This document shows positions 33,159 through 42,315 of a stretch of 64,000 nt of DNA, piece after piece. The notes under the pieces are model-generated. The model saw only the letters and a list, made by a program, of their open reading frames with translations, was not told the DNA's origin and did no database searches. The stretch spans positions 868,001 through 932,000 of the forward strand of contig CAXXWF010000001.1 of the NCBI GenBank assembly GCA_963665865.2, written 5' to 3'. Made by a program: the position numbers and the translations under genes. Every line of letters begins with the position of its first letter. The first letter of the stretch is position 1. The stretch comes from PHAA01 sp963665865. Lineage in GTDB: Bacteria > Bacillota > Syntrophomonadia > Syntrophomonadales > Syntrophomonadaceae.

Positions 33159-35678
33159 ATGTCTGGAGATATAGAAGCTTTACTGCGGGAGAGAATCCTT
33201 ATTATGGACGGGGCAGTAGGCACCATGCTGCAGCAAAGTGGTATGCTGCCAGGACAATGCCCGGAATTGTACGGAGTTGAGCATCCGGATGTACTGACCG
33301 ATATTCACAGACAGTACCTGGAAGCTGGGGCGGACCTTATAGAAACCTTTACCTTTGGCGGCAACTGCTTAAAACTGGCAGAGTACGGTTTAGAAAACCG
33401 TATGGAGGAGATTAATTCCGAGGCAGTCAGGCTGGCTCGTCAGGCTGTCAAGGGGCGGGCGCTGGTGGCTGGCTGTGTTGGACCAACCGGTAAATTACTT
33501 GCACCGATGGGAAATATGAATTTCGATGATTTATACAATACCTATCAGGAGCAAGTTATCGCTTTGGAAAAGGCAGGAGCCGATCTTATTTCGATTGAGA
33601 CGATGAGTGATATCGGGGAGATGCGGGCGGCATTGATCGCAGCCCGTCAGTGCAGCCGACTGCCGGTTATTGCTCACCTGACCTTTGAGCCCGGCGGCCG
33701 AACCATGATGGGGACCGATCCTATTACCGCCTTGGTTATTTTGGATGCGCTCCAACCTTTGGCTATTGGTGCCAATTGTTCGGGAGGAGCTCGGGAACTT
33801 CTGCCGATTATTCAGACGATGGCGAAATATACCCGAAATTTCCTGTCGGTTGAACCCAATGCGGGGCTGCCTTGTCTGGTGGAAGAGAATACCGTTTTTC
33901 CCGATACCCCGGAAGAGATGGCGGAATATGCCCTGCGTCTGAGGGATGCCGGGGCTAACATTATAGGCGGCTGCTGTGGCACTACCCCCCAGCACATTCA
34001 GGCTATGGCCGCGGTTTTGAAGGGATTGCCGCCGGTGCGCCGGGAAGGCCGTAAGTATTTCGCATTTGCGTCACGCAGTCGGCACCTTCTTATTGGAACC
34101 GAATATCCACTAGCCATTATTGGTGAACGAATTAATCCTACCGCCCGTAAAAAATTAGCCCAGGACATTAGGGAGGGCAAGATGCAAGTTGTTGTTGATG
34201 AGGCGAAAAAGCAGGCTCCGTTTGCGCCCATGCTGGATGTTAATATGGGGGTGCCGGGTATAGATGAACCCTTGGCTATGAGGAATGCAGTAATGGCAAT
34301 CCAATCTGCTTTGGATATACCTATATCAATTGATTCAACCAATCCCATGGCGATGGAAGAAGGGCTGAAAAACTTTGTGGGGCGACCGCTTATCAATTCG
34401 ACCACCGGCGAAGCCAAGCATCTGGATGTAATTTTACCGCTGGCCAAGAAATACGGTGCGGCAGTTCTGGGTCTATGTCTCGATGAGAATGGAATTCCGG
34501 CGCGCGCCCCGGAACGCTTGGAGGTTGCCCGCAAGATATATCGGTACGCAAAACAATATGGCTTGCGCGATGAAGATATATTTATTGATTGTCTGGTGAA
34601 AACCGCCAGTGCTGAACAGGAGCAGGTGATGGAAACCTTGTATACTTTGCGTCAGGTGAAAGCGGAGTTGGGACTGGGGACGGTTTTAGGTATCAGCAAT
34701 GTATCTCATGGCCTCCCGGCTCGGGAGATATTGAATTCAACCTTTTTAGCCATGGCCTGGGCAGCCGGGTTGGACCTGCCTATTCTGAATCCTTTTGATG
34801 AAAGAATGATGGATGTTACTAGGGCCGCAGCGGTGATAATGAATAGGGATGCAAATTCTTCAGCCTTTATTGATAAATATAAAGACTATAAACCCGGGGG
34901 AACGGCGTCAATACCCGGCCCAAGACATGCCATTTGCGAGAGGTGCAACATCCCTGATCAAATGCAGGTAAAGGGGTTGGAAAGTTCCATGTCTCCACCC
35001 GCCCAGGAAGATTTGAGTAAGGCCCAAGCACCCCCTGATTCGGTTCGCGAGCAGATAAAAAGGGCAGTCTTGGAAGGGGAACGTGACAAGATTGAGACAT
35101 TGATTGACCAGGCTTTGCGGCAAGAGGAGATACCTGCCCTGGACATAGTTAACCAGGCTTTGATTCCGGGGATTGAACAAGCCGGTGAATTGTATGATAA
35201 AAAACGATATTTCTTGCCCCAGCTGATGATGGCAGCCGAAACTATGAAAACCGCCTTCGCCTACGTAAAGCCACACCTATCTGTGGATGCTCAGCAAAAT
35301 GCGGGGGTCATTGTTATAGCTACAGTTGAAGGTGATATCCACGATATAGGCAAAAATATTGTGGCTATATTACTGGAAAACTATGGTTTCCGTATGGTGG
35401 ATCTGGGGAAGGATGTTTCGGCTGCTAAAATACTGGCAGCTGCCCAAAAAGAAGATGCCGATATTATTGGTTTAAGTGCTTTGATGACCACGACTATGCC
35501 CCGCATGCAGGAAGTTATTGATGGAGTTAAAAGGATGGGACTGCGTTCCCGGGTAATGGTAGGGGGCGCGGTATTAAATCAAGAGTATGCTGATTTGATA
35601 GGTGCCGATGCTTACGGGGAAGATGCTCGGGCAGCAGTAAAAACCGCTCAGAAATTAATGAGTTTATTTATTAACTAG
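33159..35678 (+). CDS. metH: cobalamin-dependent methionine synthase, short form
   Basis: 839 residues from ATG 33159 after AAGGGGAG. An Hcy-methyltransferase domain (about 1-290) has zinc ligands in GANCSGG and IGGCCGTTP. A pterin-binding domain (about 305-575) starts at IGERINPTARKKL. The cobalamin-binding cap and Rossmann parts (about 625-839) carry the lower axial ligand motif GDIHDIGKNIV. The SAM-dependent reactivation domain of full-length MetH (about 330 residues) is absent, as is common in anaerobic Firmicutes; a separate activator is then needed. It uses methyl-tetrahydrofolate to make methionine from homocysteine. It is first in an operon with the homocysteine genes, 14 nt before the next start. 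Confidence 0.95.
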   Translation: MSGDIEALLRERILIMDGAVGTMLQQSGMLPGQCPELYGVEHPDVLTDIHRQYLEAGADLIETFTFGGNCLKLAEYGLENRMEEINSEAVRLARQAVKGRALVAGCVGPTGKLLAPMGNMNFDDLYNTYQEQVIALEKAGADLISIETMSDIGEMRAALIAARQCSRLPVIAHLTFEPGGRTMMGTDPITALVILDALQPLAIGANCSGGARELLPIIQTMAKYTRNFLSVEPNAGLPCLVEENTVFPDTPEEMAEYALRLRDAGANIIGGCCGTTPQHIQAMAAVLKGLPPVRREGRKYFAFASRSRHLLIGTEYPLAIIGERINPTARKKLAQDIREGKMQVVVDEAKKQAPFAPMLDVNMGVPGIDEPLAMRNAVMAIQSALDIPISIDSTNPMAMEEGLKNFVGRPLINSTTGEAKHLDVILPLAKKYGAAVLGLCLDENGIPARAPERLEVARKIYRYAKQYGLRDEDIFIDCLVKTASAEQEQVMETLYTLRQVKAELGLGTVLGISNVSHGLPAREILNSTFLAMAWAAGLDLPILNPFDERMMDVTRAAAVIMNRDANSSAFIDKYKDYKPGGTASIPGPRHAICERCNIPDQMQVKGLESSMSPPAQEDLSKAQAPPDSVREQIKRAVLEGERDKIETLIDQALRQEEIPALDIVNQALIPGIEQAGELYDKKRYFLPQLMMAAETMKTAFAYVKPHLSVDAQQNAGVIVIATVEGDIHDIGKNIVAILLENYGFRMVDLGKDVSAAKILAAAQKEDADIIGLSALMTTTMPRMQEVIDGVKRMGLRSRVMVGGAVLNQEYADLIGADAYGEDARAAVKTAQKLMSLFIN

Positions 35679-35692
35679 GGAGGATGACATAA

Positions 35693-36931
35693 ATGTCGGT
35701 TAAAAAGAGCTATGAAGAAATAAATGAAAAGATCCGGCGAGGAGAAGCGGTAGTTGTAACGGCTGAAGAAGTTATTGATATCGTCGCCGAAAAGGGGTAT
35801 GCCAAAGCTGCCCAGGAAATCGATGTGGTAACCACGGGCACATTTGGCCCTATGTGTTCATCGGGGGCATTCATAAATTTTGGACATTCTAATCCGCGCA
35901 TAAAAATGAAAAAGGTGTGGCTGAACGGGGTCGAGGCATACAGTGGTATTGCTGCCGTTGATGCCTATATAGGGGCAGCCCAGCTGGCGGAAAATGATCC
36001 GGAAAACAAGGTGTTTCCTGGTCGCTTTAGTTATGGCGGCGGTCATGTAATCCATGACCTGGTGGCTCGGCGCGAGATTAGGCTGGAAGCAACCGCCTAC
36101 GGTACTGACTGCTACCCGAACAAGAAAGTTGATACGATCATAACCCTTGATGATGTGAATGATGCCTTCCTGTTTAACCCGCGCAATGCTTATCAAAATT
36201 ATAACTGTGCAATAAACCTGGGGGACCGAACAATTTATACCTATATGGGCATTCTCAAACCCAAAGTGGGGAATGCCAGTTATTCCAGTGCTGGACAGCT
36301 AAGTCCATTGCTGAATGACCCTTATTATCGCACCATTGGGATTGGCACCCGGATTTTCTTAGGCGGCGGGGTTGGCTATGTAGCTTGGAATGGGACGCAA
36401 CACCATCCCAATGTAACCCGGGGAGAAAACGGAGTTCCTCTATCAGGGGCCGGTACTTTAGCATTAATAGGTGACCTAAAACAGATGGATCCCGATTGGC
36501 TGGTAGGTCTGAGTTTTATTGGCTACGGAGCTACCATGGCAGTTGGTATCGGAATTCCCATTCCCATCCTGGATGAAGAGATGCTGCACTATACGGCGGT
36601 AAAAGATGAGGACCTGTACTGCCCCATTGTGGATTATTGTGAGGGCTATCCTTATTCTAAACCTATGGATTTGGGCTTGGTGAATTATAAAGACCTTAAG
36701 AGCGGCAAAATAATATTTAGAGGCAAGGAGATTGTTACCACTCCCCAATCCAGCTATCCTCGGGCTCGTAAGATAGCAGCTATATTAAAAGAGTGGATTC
36801 AGCGCGGTCAATTTGAGTTGACTGAGCCAGTAGCCAGCATCCCCTCGGCAGATGCTGACATAGTGTTTAAGTCGATACCGGACAGAAACTCGGGCCGAAC
36901 AAATTCAGACGGCGGGAATAGGAGGAACTAA
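35693..36931 (+). CDS. homocysteine biosynthesis protein HcyBio (DUF39, COG1900)
   Basis: 412 residues, ATG after GGGAGGATG. The DUF39 family (methanogen MA1821) is recognised by TTGTFGPMCSSGAF, FGHSNPRIKMKKVW, YGTDCYPNK and GVGYVAWNGTQHHP. Two Cys that could carry sulfur lie near residues 55 and 140. With the NIL-ferredoxin it converts aspartate semialdehyde and sulfide to homocysteine, an established route in methanogens and sulfate reducers (Rauch and Perona). The usual C-terminal CBS domains of some members are missing. The order metH-HcyBio-NIL/Fd-UPF0280 under one SAM riboswitch makes a complete sulfide-to-methionine unit. Confidence 0.92.
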   Translation: MSVKKSYEEINEKIRRGEAVVVTAEEVIDIVAEKGYAKAAQEIDVVTTGTFGPMCSSGAFINFGHSNPRIKMKKVWLNGVEAYSGIAAVDAYIGAAQLAENDPENKVFPGRFSYGGGHVIHDLVARREIRLEATAYGTDCYPNKKVDTIITLDDVNDAFLFNPRNAYQNYNCAINLGDRTIYTYMGILKPKVGNASYSSAGQLSPLLNDPYYRTIGIGTRIFLGGGVGYVAWNGTQHHPNVTRGENGVPLSGAGTLALIGDLKQMDPDWLVGLSFIGYGATMAVGIGIPIPILDEEMLHYTAVKDEDLYCPIVDYCEGYPYSKPMDLGLVNYKDLKSGKIIFRGKEIVTTPQSSYPRARKIAAILKEWIQRGQFELTEPVASIPSADADIVFKSIPDRNSGRTNSDGGNRRN

Positions 36932-36932
36932 G

Positions 36933-37355
36933 ATGAAAAACAAACTGGTATTTTACTTTTCGGCAGCCCAAGCGGAGCAGCCGGTCATATACAGATTAAT
37001 TAAGAATTATGACCTGATCATAAACATTATTAAAGCCGACATTAATCCGCAGAAGGAAGGATTCTTGGTCTTGGAACTGGAGGGTGAGAAAAAGAATTAC
37101 GATGATGGGGTTGCTTTTATAAAAGGTCTGGGGGTTACCGTGGAACCGCTCAGCGAAACGGTCGTGTGGCAACCCGAGGTATGCATCCAGTGTGGTGCCT
37201 GTGCTTCGTTCTGCCCCACTGAAGCACTTAATATTGAACGCAATACCATGGAGGTATCTTTCGATAACTCCAAATGTGTGGTTTGCGGCATGTGTCTGGA
37301 TTGCTGTCCCACCCGGGCCATCACGCTGCATTTTGAGATTAAGGAAGCTGGTTAG
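36933..37355 (+). CDS. NIL-domain ferredoxin, partner of HcyBio
   Basis: 140 residues, ATG after AGGAGG, directly adjacent to the HcyBio gene. The N-terminal NIL domain (about 1-75; the same module as at the end of MetN) is followed by two 4Fe-4S motifs: CIQCGACASFCP and CVVCGMCLDCCP. It matches methanogen MA1822, which supplies electrons or sulfur handling to HcyBio. Confidence 0.93.
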   Translation: MKNKLVFYFSAAQAEQPVIYRLIKNYDLIINIIKADINPQKEGFLVLELEGEKKNYDDGVAFIKGLGVTVEPLSETVVWQPEVCIQCGACASFCPTEALNIERNTMEVSFDNSKCVVCGMCLDCCPTRAITLHFEIKEAG

Positions 37356-37363
37356 GTTTAGAT

Positions 37364-38122
37364 ATGGACGAAAATACTGGCCTTTACAACGTTAAAAGGA
37401 ATTACCGGTCTCTGCATGAAGCTAAAGACCTCTATTATTTTCAGGTATGCCTGAAAGAAACCGATCTGGCTATTGGAGTTGACCAAGCGAGCTACTCCAG
37501 TAGCCTGCTTTCTCTATGTGAAAAAGAAGTGAGAAACTTAAGAGGAGATTTGGAGACCTATATAGGTTTACATCCCGAATTTCGCAGCTCGTTTGAGCCG
37601 TTGCCCTTATTGCCAGGAGCACCGCCCCTGGCAGTCATTATGGCCCAGGCCGCTTTTCAAGCCGGGGTGGGTCCCATGGCTGCAGTTGCCGGAGCATTTG
37701 CCCAGGCAGTAGGACAAAAACTAAGAACTCAGGTTAGAGATGTAATAGTGGAAAATGGCGGAGACATATATCTGGATTCGTCCGTTGACCGTTTGGTTTC
37801 AGTATTTGCTGGACATTCTAAATTCAGCTATAAAATAGCGATCAGGGTACGGACAGAAGAAAGTCCTCTGGGAATCTGCACTTCTTCCGGTACGGTGGGA
37901 CCGAGTATTAGCTTGGGCAAGGCTGATGCGGTGGTGATTAAAGGCAGCAACGCCGCTCTGGCAGACGCAGCAGCCACCGGGGCTGCCAACCGGATTCAAA
38001 CTGAAAAGGACCTCATGAAGGCAGTTGAATATGTCCAAAGTATCAAAGGAATAACGGGTATATTGGCTATAAAGGATGACCGGATGGCCGCCTGGGGAAA
38101 TATTGAGATTGTACCAACGTAA
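37364..38122 (+). CDS. UPF0280 (COG2122, ApbE-like) protein of the homocysteine operon
   Basis: 252 residues. The family is marked by AGVGPMAAVAGAFAQAVG, VIVENGGDIYL and the LGICTSSGTVGPSIS region; the fold is related to ApbE flavin transferases. Members cluster with HcyBio and the NIL-ferredoxin in methanogens and have been implicated in sulfide assimilation. The exact reaction is unknown. The ATG at 37364 has only a weak upstream TAGG, as expected for a translationally coupled gene 8 nt after its neighbour. Confidence 0.88.
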   Translation: MDENTGLYNVKRNYRSLHEAKDLYYFQVCLKETDLAIGVDQASYSSSLLSLCEKEVRNLRGDLETYIGLHPEFRSSFEPLPLLPGAPPLAVIMAQAAFQAGVGPMAAVAGAFAQAVGQKLRTQVRDVIVENGGDIYLDSSVDRLVSVFAGHSKFSYKIAIRVRTEESPLGICTSSGTVGPSISLGKADAVVIKGSNAALADAAATGAANRIQTEKDLMKAVEYVQSIKGITGILAIKDDRMAAWGNIEIVPT

Positions 38123-38161
38123 ATTGTCGGATTGAATTGAAATGCAGGATTTATTCCATCC

Positions 38162-38911
38162 ATGTTGAATATTAATTTCATTACTGAGGAATGGACTGAT
38201 AAATTAATGCTGACCCAAATCATTAACTGGATTCAGAGCCTGAATTCACGAAAACGCGGTGTAATGGCAAGGATGATAATTGCCGTAGCTATATTTGTCT
38301 ATGTGGGTTACAAAGCCAGGGAGCTCTTGCCGGCTTTTGATGTCAATGTGCTGGTATCCTTTTTTTTGCTGTACCTCTTCTGGACAACAGTGGCTGAAAC
38401 CTTGATCTATAAGGATCCGGATGAATACGTCATTGAAGATGATGACCAAAAATCATATATATATTTACAGCTGTCTTTCATGTTTGCACTTTTTTTTGCT
38501 ACAATTGATTTCGTAGGTCTGCATATTACTCGCATTAGGATTTTGGAACCCTATGTTGTTTATGCTGGATTTGGCGTCTTTATAGTATCCTGTCTGGTCC
38601 GCTGGTGGGGATTTAATTCGCTTGGAAAGTTCTTTAATCCAAGGGTGTCTGTCTATCAGAACCATCAACTCATTACTACGGGGGCTTATAACCATATTAG
38701 ACATCCTTTATACTTAGGGTCATTACTTAGTTTCTTAGCCATAGCCATGGTTTTTAACTCCTGGGGAGCACTGTTGCTGATGATATTGATAACTGTACCG
38801 GCAGTAATTTATAGGATAAATATCGAAGAGGAATTGTTAAGCAGGCATTTTGGGAACGATTTTCGCGAATATGTAAATAAGACCAAGAAGCTTATCCCTG
38901 GTATCTGGTGA
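38162..38911 (+). CDS. ICMT/PEMT-like membrane methyltransferase
   Basis: 249 residues with five or six membrane helices. The SAM-binding end of the family is clear: LITTGAYNHIRHPLYLGSLL (GPYxxVRHPxYxG) and IEEELLSRHFGNDFREY. Such enzymes methylate isoprenylcysteine-like or phospholipid headgroups; the bacterial substrate is unknown. The start is uncertain: ATG 38162 is the longest, ATG 38207 is an alternative. It lies 39 nt after the homocysteine operon and could be its last gene. Confidence 0.82.
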   Translation: MLNINFITEEWTDKLMLTQIINWIQSLNSRKRGVMARMIIAVAIFVYVGYKARELLPAFDVNVLVSFFLLYLFWTTVAETLIYKDPDEYVIEDDDQKSYIYLQLSFMFALFFATIDFVGLHITRIRILEPYVVYAGFGVFIVSCLVRWWGFNSLGKFFNPRVSVYQNHQLITTGAYNHIRHPLYLGSLLSFLAIAMVFNSWGALLLMILITVPAVIYRINIEEELLSRHFGNDFREYVNKTKKLIPGIW

Positions 38912-38935
38912 TTATAACAATAAGGAGGAAAAGGT

Positions 38936-39688
38936 ATGTCAGGACATTCTAAATGGTCAACGATTAAACATAAAAAGGCCCGGACCGATGAGAAAAAGGG
39001 CAAAGAGTACACCAGACTGGCGAAAGAGATTATAATCGCCGCCCGTTCAGGAGGAGGGGATCCTGAAACCAACTCCAAATTGAAACTGGCTGTCCAAAAT
39101 GCCAAGGCCATAAATATGCCCAATGAGAATATTAGCCGGGCGATTAAAAAAGGCACCGGTGATATTGAGAGCGATATGATTGAGGAACTGACCTATGAGG
39201 GTTACGCTCCCGGAGGCGTAGCGGTAATGCTGGCAATTGCCACCGACAACCGTAACCGGACCGCTGCTGATATTAGACATCTTTTTACCAAAAACAATGG
39301 CAATCTGGGTGAAACTGGCTGTGTAGCTTATATGTTTGAACGCGTGGGCCTTTTATCTATAAAACGCGAGAATGTGAAAGTAGACTTGGATGAATTCATG
39401 CTCCAGGCCATAGAAGTTGGCGCAGATGACGTTAGAGAAGACGAGGATATTATAGAAGTAATCACTTCACCAGATAACTTCATGGCGGTCAAGGAGGCTC
39501 TGGAAAAGGAAGTTATGTTGGAAGATGCTGATATCATAATGATGCCGGGCAATACAGTGGATATTAATGATGAAGCGATGGCCGCTAAGATTTTGAAACT
39601 TATTGACGCTCTGGAGGATCACGATGACGTACAGGACGTATATGCGAACTTTAATATCCCCGACGAGATCCTGGAGAAACTAATGTAG
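38936..39688 (+). CDS. yebC: YebC/PmpR-family regulator
   Basis: 250 residues, the normal length, ATG after AAGGAGGAAA. It opens with the invariant MSGHSKWSTIKHKKARTDEKKGK, and contains NIERAIKKGTG-like NISRAIKKGTG, YEGYAPGGVAVM and the acidic C-terminal domain. Recent work treats the group as ribosome-associated factors easing proline-rich stretches as well as DNA-binding regulators. A terminator follows. Confidence 0.96.
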   Translation: MSGHSKWSTIKHKKARTDEKKGKEYTRLAKEIIIAARSGGGDPETNSKLKLAVQNAKAINMPNENISRAIKKGTGDIESDMIEELTYEGYAPGGVAVMLAIATDNRNRTAADIRHLFTKNNGNLGETGCVAYMFERVGLLSIKRENVKVDLDEFMLQAIEVGADDVREDEDIIEVITSPDNFMAVKEALEKEVMLEDADIIMMPGNTVDINDEAMAAKILKLIDALEDHDDVQDVYANFNIPDEILEKLM

Positions 39689-39710
39689 GTGATCAATTGC
39701 ATCGAACCGG

Positions 39711-39740
39711 CGAGCCTTTTTAGAAAGGCTCGCTTTTTTT
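39711..39740 (+). terminator. terminator after yebC
   Basis: CGAGCCTTTTTAGAAAGGCTCG hairpin followed by CTTTTTTT. The gap 39741-39950 after it is very AT-rich and probably contains the promoter of the next cassette (TATACT near 39905). Confidence 0.92.
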
Positions 39741-39960
39741 GTCTGGCTGGACATTCTCCCTACGGCTTGAACGGTAGGTTGTTTGCTTTTTATCCAGAAT
39801 TTTAACTGTGTTGGTTATGTCTCAATATGCATGCATATAGTTTTAAACGAATAAAAAATATTGATAAACAATAAAAAACTATTGTATATCAAAAAATATT
39901 CTGCTATACTGCAATCACTATAAGGGTGCTTCCTACCCGATTGTGGAGAGGATGAGTTTT

Positions 39961-40407
39961 ATGTGGAATGGCAGGAAATCTATCAGTCTGAGCAAGTTGT
40001 GCATTCGATCATTTATGGGTTTGCTGGTTGCCACGGTGGTGTCAGCACCCTGGCTGACGCGCTGGTTTTTGGATTTTTCGCGGGCCGGGCAGGGAACTGA
40101 GGTCTTCTTTCTGGTCACCATCTACGTGGGATCTGTTCCCGCAGTCTATTTGTTCTATAATCTATTTCGTCTGCTTGACAGTATTGAGGCAGAGCAAGTG
40201 TTCATAACCAAGAATGTAGAACGCCTGAGACGAATTTCCTGGAGTTGTTTTATTGGAGCGGGTATTGCCTGTGGGTCGGCATTTTACTATATCCCATGGG
40301 TGTTTTTGGCCGTGGCTGCCGCCTTCATGGGTTTGATTGTACGTGTTTTGAAAAATGTAGTAGCTCAGGCAGTGGCGCTTCAGGATGAGGTAGATTCCAC
40401 TATATAA
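39961..40407 (+). CDS. DUF2975-family membrane protein
   Basis: 148 residues from ATG 39961, 9 nt after GGAGAGG; GTG 39943 and ATG 39952 would overlap that site. Four membrane helices and the DUF2975 feature F..KNVERLRRISW (VFITKNVERLRRIS). The family is nearly always followed by a small YozG-like HTH gene, as here. Function unknown; a membrane sensor or antagonist for the regulator is possible. Confidence 0.82.
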   Translation: MWNGRKSISLSKLCIRSFMGLLVATVVSAPWLTRWFLDFSRAGQGTEVFFLVTIYVGSVPAVYLFYNLFRLLDSIEAEQVFITKNVERLRRISWSCFIGAGIACGSAFYYIPWVFLAVAAAFMGLIVRVLKNVVAQAVALQDEVDSTI

Positions 40408-40425
40408 GGGAAGGGGAACGGTGGT

Positions 40426-40644
40426 ATGCCAATCATAGTGAATCTGGATGTGATGATGGCCAAGAGAAAAATATCCTCCGGTGAACTGGCCGAAAAGGTC
40501 GGCATCAGCCAGGCCAATCTCTCCATCCTTAAAACTGGTAAGGCCAAAGCAATGCGTTTCTCCACCATGGAGGCTATTTGCAGGGCACTGGACTGCCAGC
40601 CCGGGGACATACTGGAATATAGAGAGCAAGAGCAAGTCCTATGA
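40426..40644 (+). CDS. YozG-type small XRE regulator
   Basis: 72 residues. MPIIVNLDVMMAKRKISSGE followed by LAEKVGISQANLSILKTGKAKAMRF is the typical form found beside DUF2975 proteins, and the tail CQPGDILEY is conserved. It is a DNA-binding helix-turn-helix protein with no extra domain. Its end overlaps the next gene by 4 bp (ATGA), so the three genes form a unit. Confidence 0.9.
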   Translation: MPIIVNLDVMMAKRKISSGELAEKVGISQANLSILKTGKAKAMRFSTMEAICRALDCQPGDILEYREQEQVL

Positions 40645-42254
40645 ACGACCATAAACAGGATAATAGCTGCTTGACTGTGGCTGCGGAACCAGCAACATTG
40701 ACCAACCCTGGGAAATCAATAAGTGATAAATTAATTATGCCGCGATATGTAAAAGAACCTTTTGAAGCAGACCGCAACGACAGCATTTTTGCTCTGTTTG
40801 CCTTTGTGCTGGGATTCTATTTCGCACGCTGGGTGCTGTTTTCCTGGCAGGGCTGGGGTGTAACGCTGTTTACCATTGGCTATTGCGGTGCAGTCACCCT
40901 GTATTTGTTAAAAAAAGGTGTTCATATTCCACGAGTAGGCTGGTTCTGGCTGATAATAACAGTACTTACCGGAATGAGCTTCTCTCTTTGGACAGACAAT
41001 GGTTTGGAACCATGGCGCAGCTTGTTGTTATTGTGCAGTGCCGTATACTGGGTCATATGTGCTGCGGGTCTGCCAATACTCGGTAAAACCAGCAACTGGA
41101 TAGGCTTGGATGGTATTAACGGACTGTTTGTGATACCCTTTCAAAATTTCAGCTGCCAATATAAAAGCCTGGCATTTTGGGGCAGAGACAAACGAGCGAA
41201 GGGAAGCCAGATACTTTCCATAGCCCTGGGTCTATTATTGAGCCTCATTGTGGCAGCCATAGTCTTACCATTGCTTTTAAAAGCTGACAGCGGCGGTTTT
41301 GCTAAAATTGCCAACGGGGTATCAATATATCTGCAGGGGATAAGTGAGAAGTTCGGGGAAATATTGTTTGACTCCATTCTTGCCATCCCTATAGCAGCTT
41401 ATATCTTTGGTCTGGTAGCAGGCAGTGCGCATAAGAGGGGCACAGATTTATTCAGGAAGGATATCATCCGGGAGGCTATTTCAAGTTTGCGGATATTACC
41501 CACGGCTACGCAATATACTTTCCTGGGTTTGATAAGTACTATATATGTGGTGTTTATTGGCAGTCAGCTGCCCTATTTTTTCTCGGCCTTTGTCGGTCAG
41601 AGGCCAGAGGGGTGGCAGGTTTATTCGGAATATGCCCGCAGCGGATTTTTTGAGTTATGTAGTATTGCGGCTATCAATCTATCTGTATTGACGGTCGCAA
41701 ATCTGCTGAGTAAAAACCTGGGCAGAGATGGTAAAGTACTGAAGATACTCAACTCTTTACTGGCAATACTTACGTTAGTACTTATTGCTACCGCCATGAG
41801 CAAAATGGCTATGTATATTGGAGCTTATGGTCTATCGATGCGCCGACTGCTCCCATGCTTTTTCATGATCTTTCTGGCGGTAATATGTGCCGGTGTAATC
41901 GCTTTGCAAAAATGGCAATTTTCGATAGTGCGATTAGCTGCCGGAGTTGGCGTGGTGATGTTTTGTACGTTCTGCCTTCTGGATCCGGACAGTTTTGTGG
42001 CACACTATAACGCAGAACGTTATCTTGCTGGAACTCTCAACCACTTTGATGTGGAGATTTTATATCGGTCGGGACCGGCTGGAATCGACCCTGCTCTCAA
42101 CGTGTATTCGCAGACTAATGATCAGGAATTGCAGGCTGAACTGAAGAAATATCTTCAGGCCCAGCAACAGCAGGGAAGTCTATTTATCGGACAATCAGAG
42201 GACAATTTACAGTGGTTGCGTGCCCGGCAAAAAATTGCACCATACTTCCAATAA
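40641..42254 (+). CDS. DUF4153/DUF4173-type polytopic membrane protein
   Basis: 537 residues with about twelve hydrophobic helices between 45 and 450 and a soluble C-terminal part. The stretch SMRRLLPCFFMIFLAVICAG and the later YNAERYLAG resemble the DUF4153/DUF4173 group (YGLSxxRxxP.. and NxxRY). Function unknown. It starts inside the stop of the XRE gene. The nearby end is convergent with the GGDEF/HD-GYP gene, and no terminator is obvious between them. Confidence 0.75.
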   Translation: MNDHKQDNSCLTVAAEPATLTNPGKSISDKLIMPRYVKEPFEADRNDSIFALFAFVLGFYFARWVLFSWQGWGVTLFTIGYCGAVTLYLLKKGVHIPRVGWFWLIITVLTGMSFSLWTDNGLEPWRSLLLLCSAVYWVICAAGLPILGKTSNWIGLDGINGLFVIPFQNFSCQYKSLAFWGRDKRAKGSQILSIALGLLLSLIVAAIVLPLLLKADSGGFAKIANGVSIYLQGISEKFGEILFDSILAIPIAAYIFGLVAGSAHKRGTDLFRKDIIREAISSLRILPTATQYTFLGLISTIYVVFIGSQLPYFFSAFVGQRPEGWQVYSEYARSGFFELCSIAAINLSVLTVANLLSKNLGRDGKVLKILNSLLAILTLVLIATAMSKMAMYIGAYGLSMRRLLPCFFMIFLAVICAGVIALQKWQFSIVRLAAGVGVVMFCTFCLLDPDSFVAHYNAERYLAGTLNHFDVEILYRSGPAGIDPALNVYSQTNDQELQAELKKYLQAQQQQGSLFIGQSEDNLQWLRARQKIAPYFQ

Positions 42255-42315
42255 GAGTGTTCCGGGCATTATAGATCTAATCTAAAAGTTTCCCTTACCT
42301 CTTGTGCCCCTGCTC

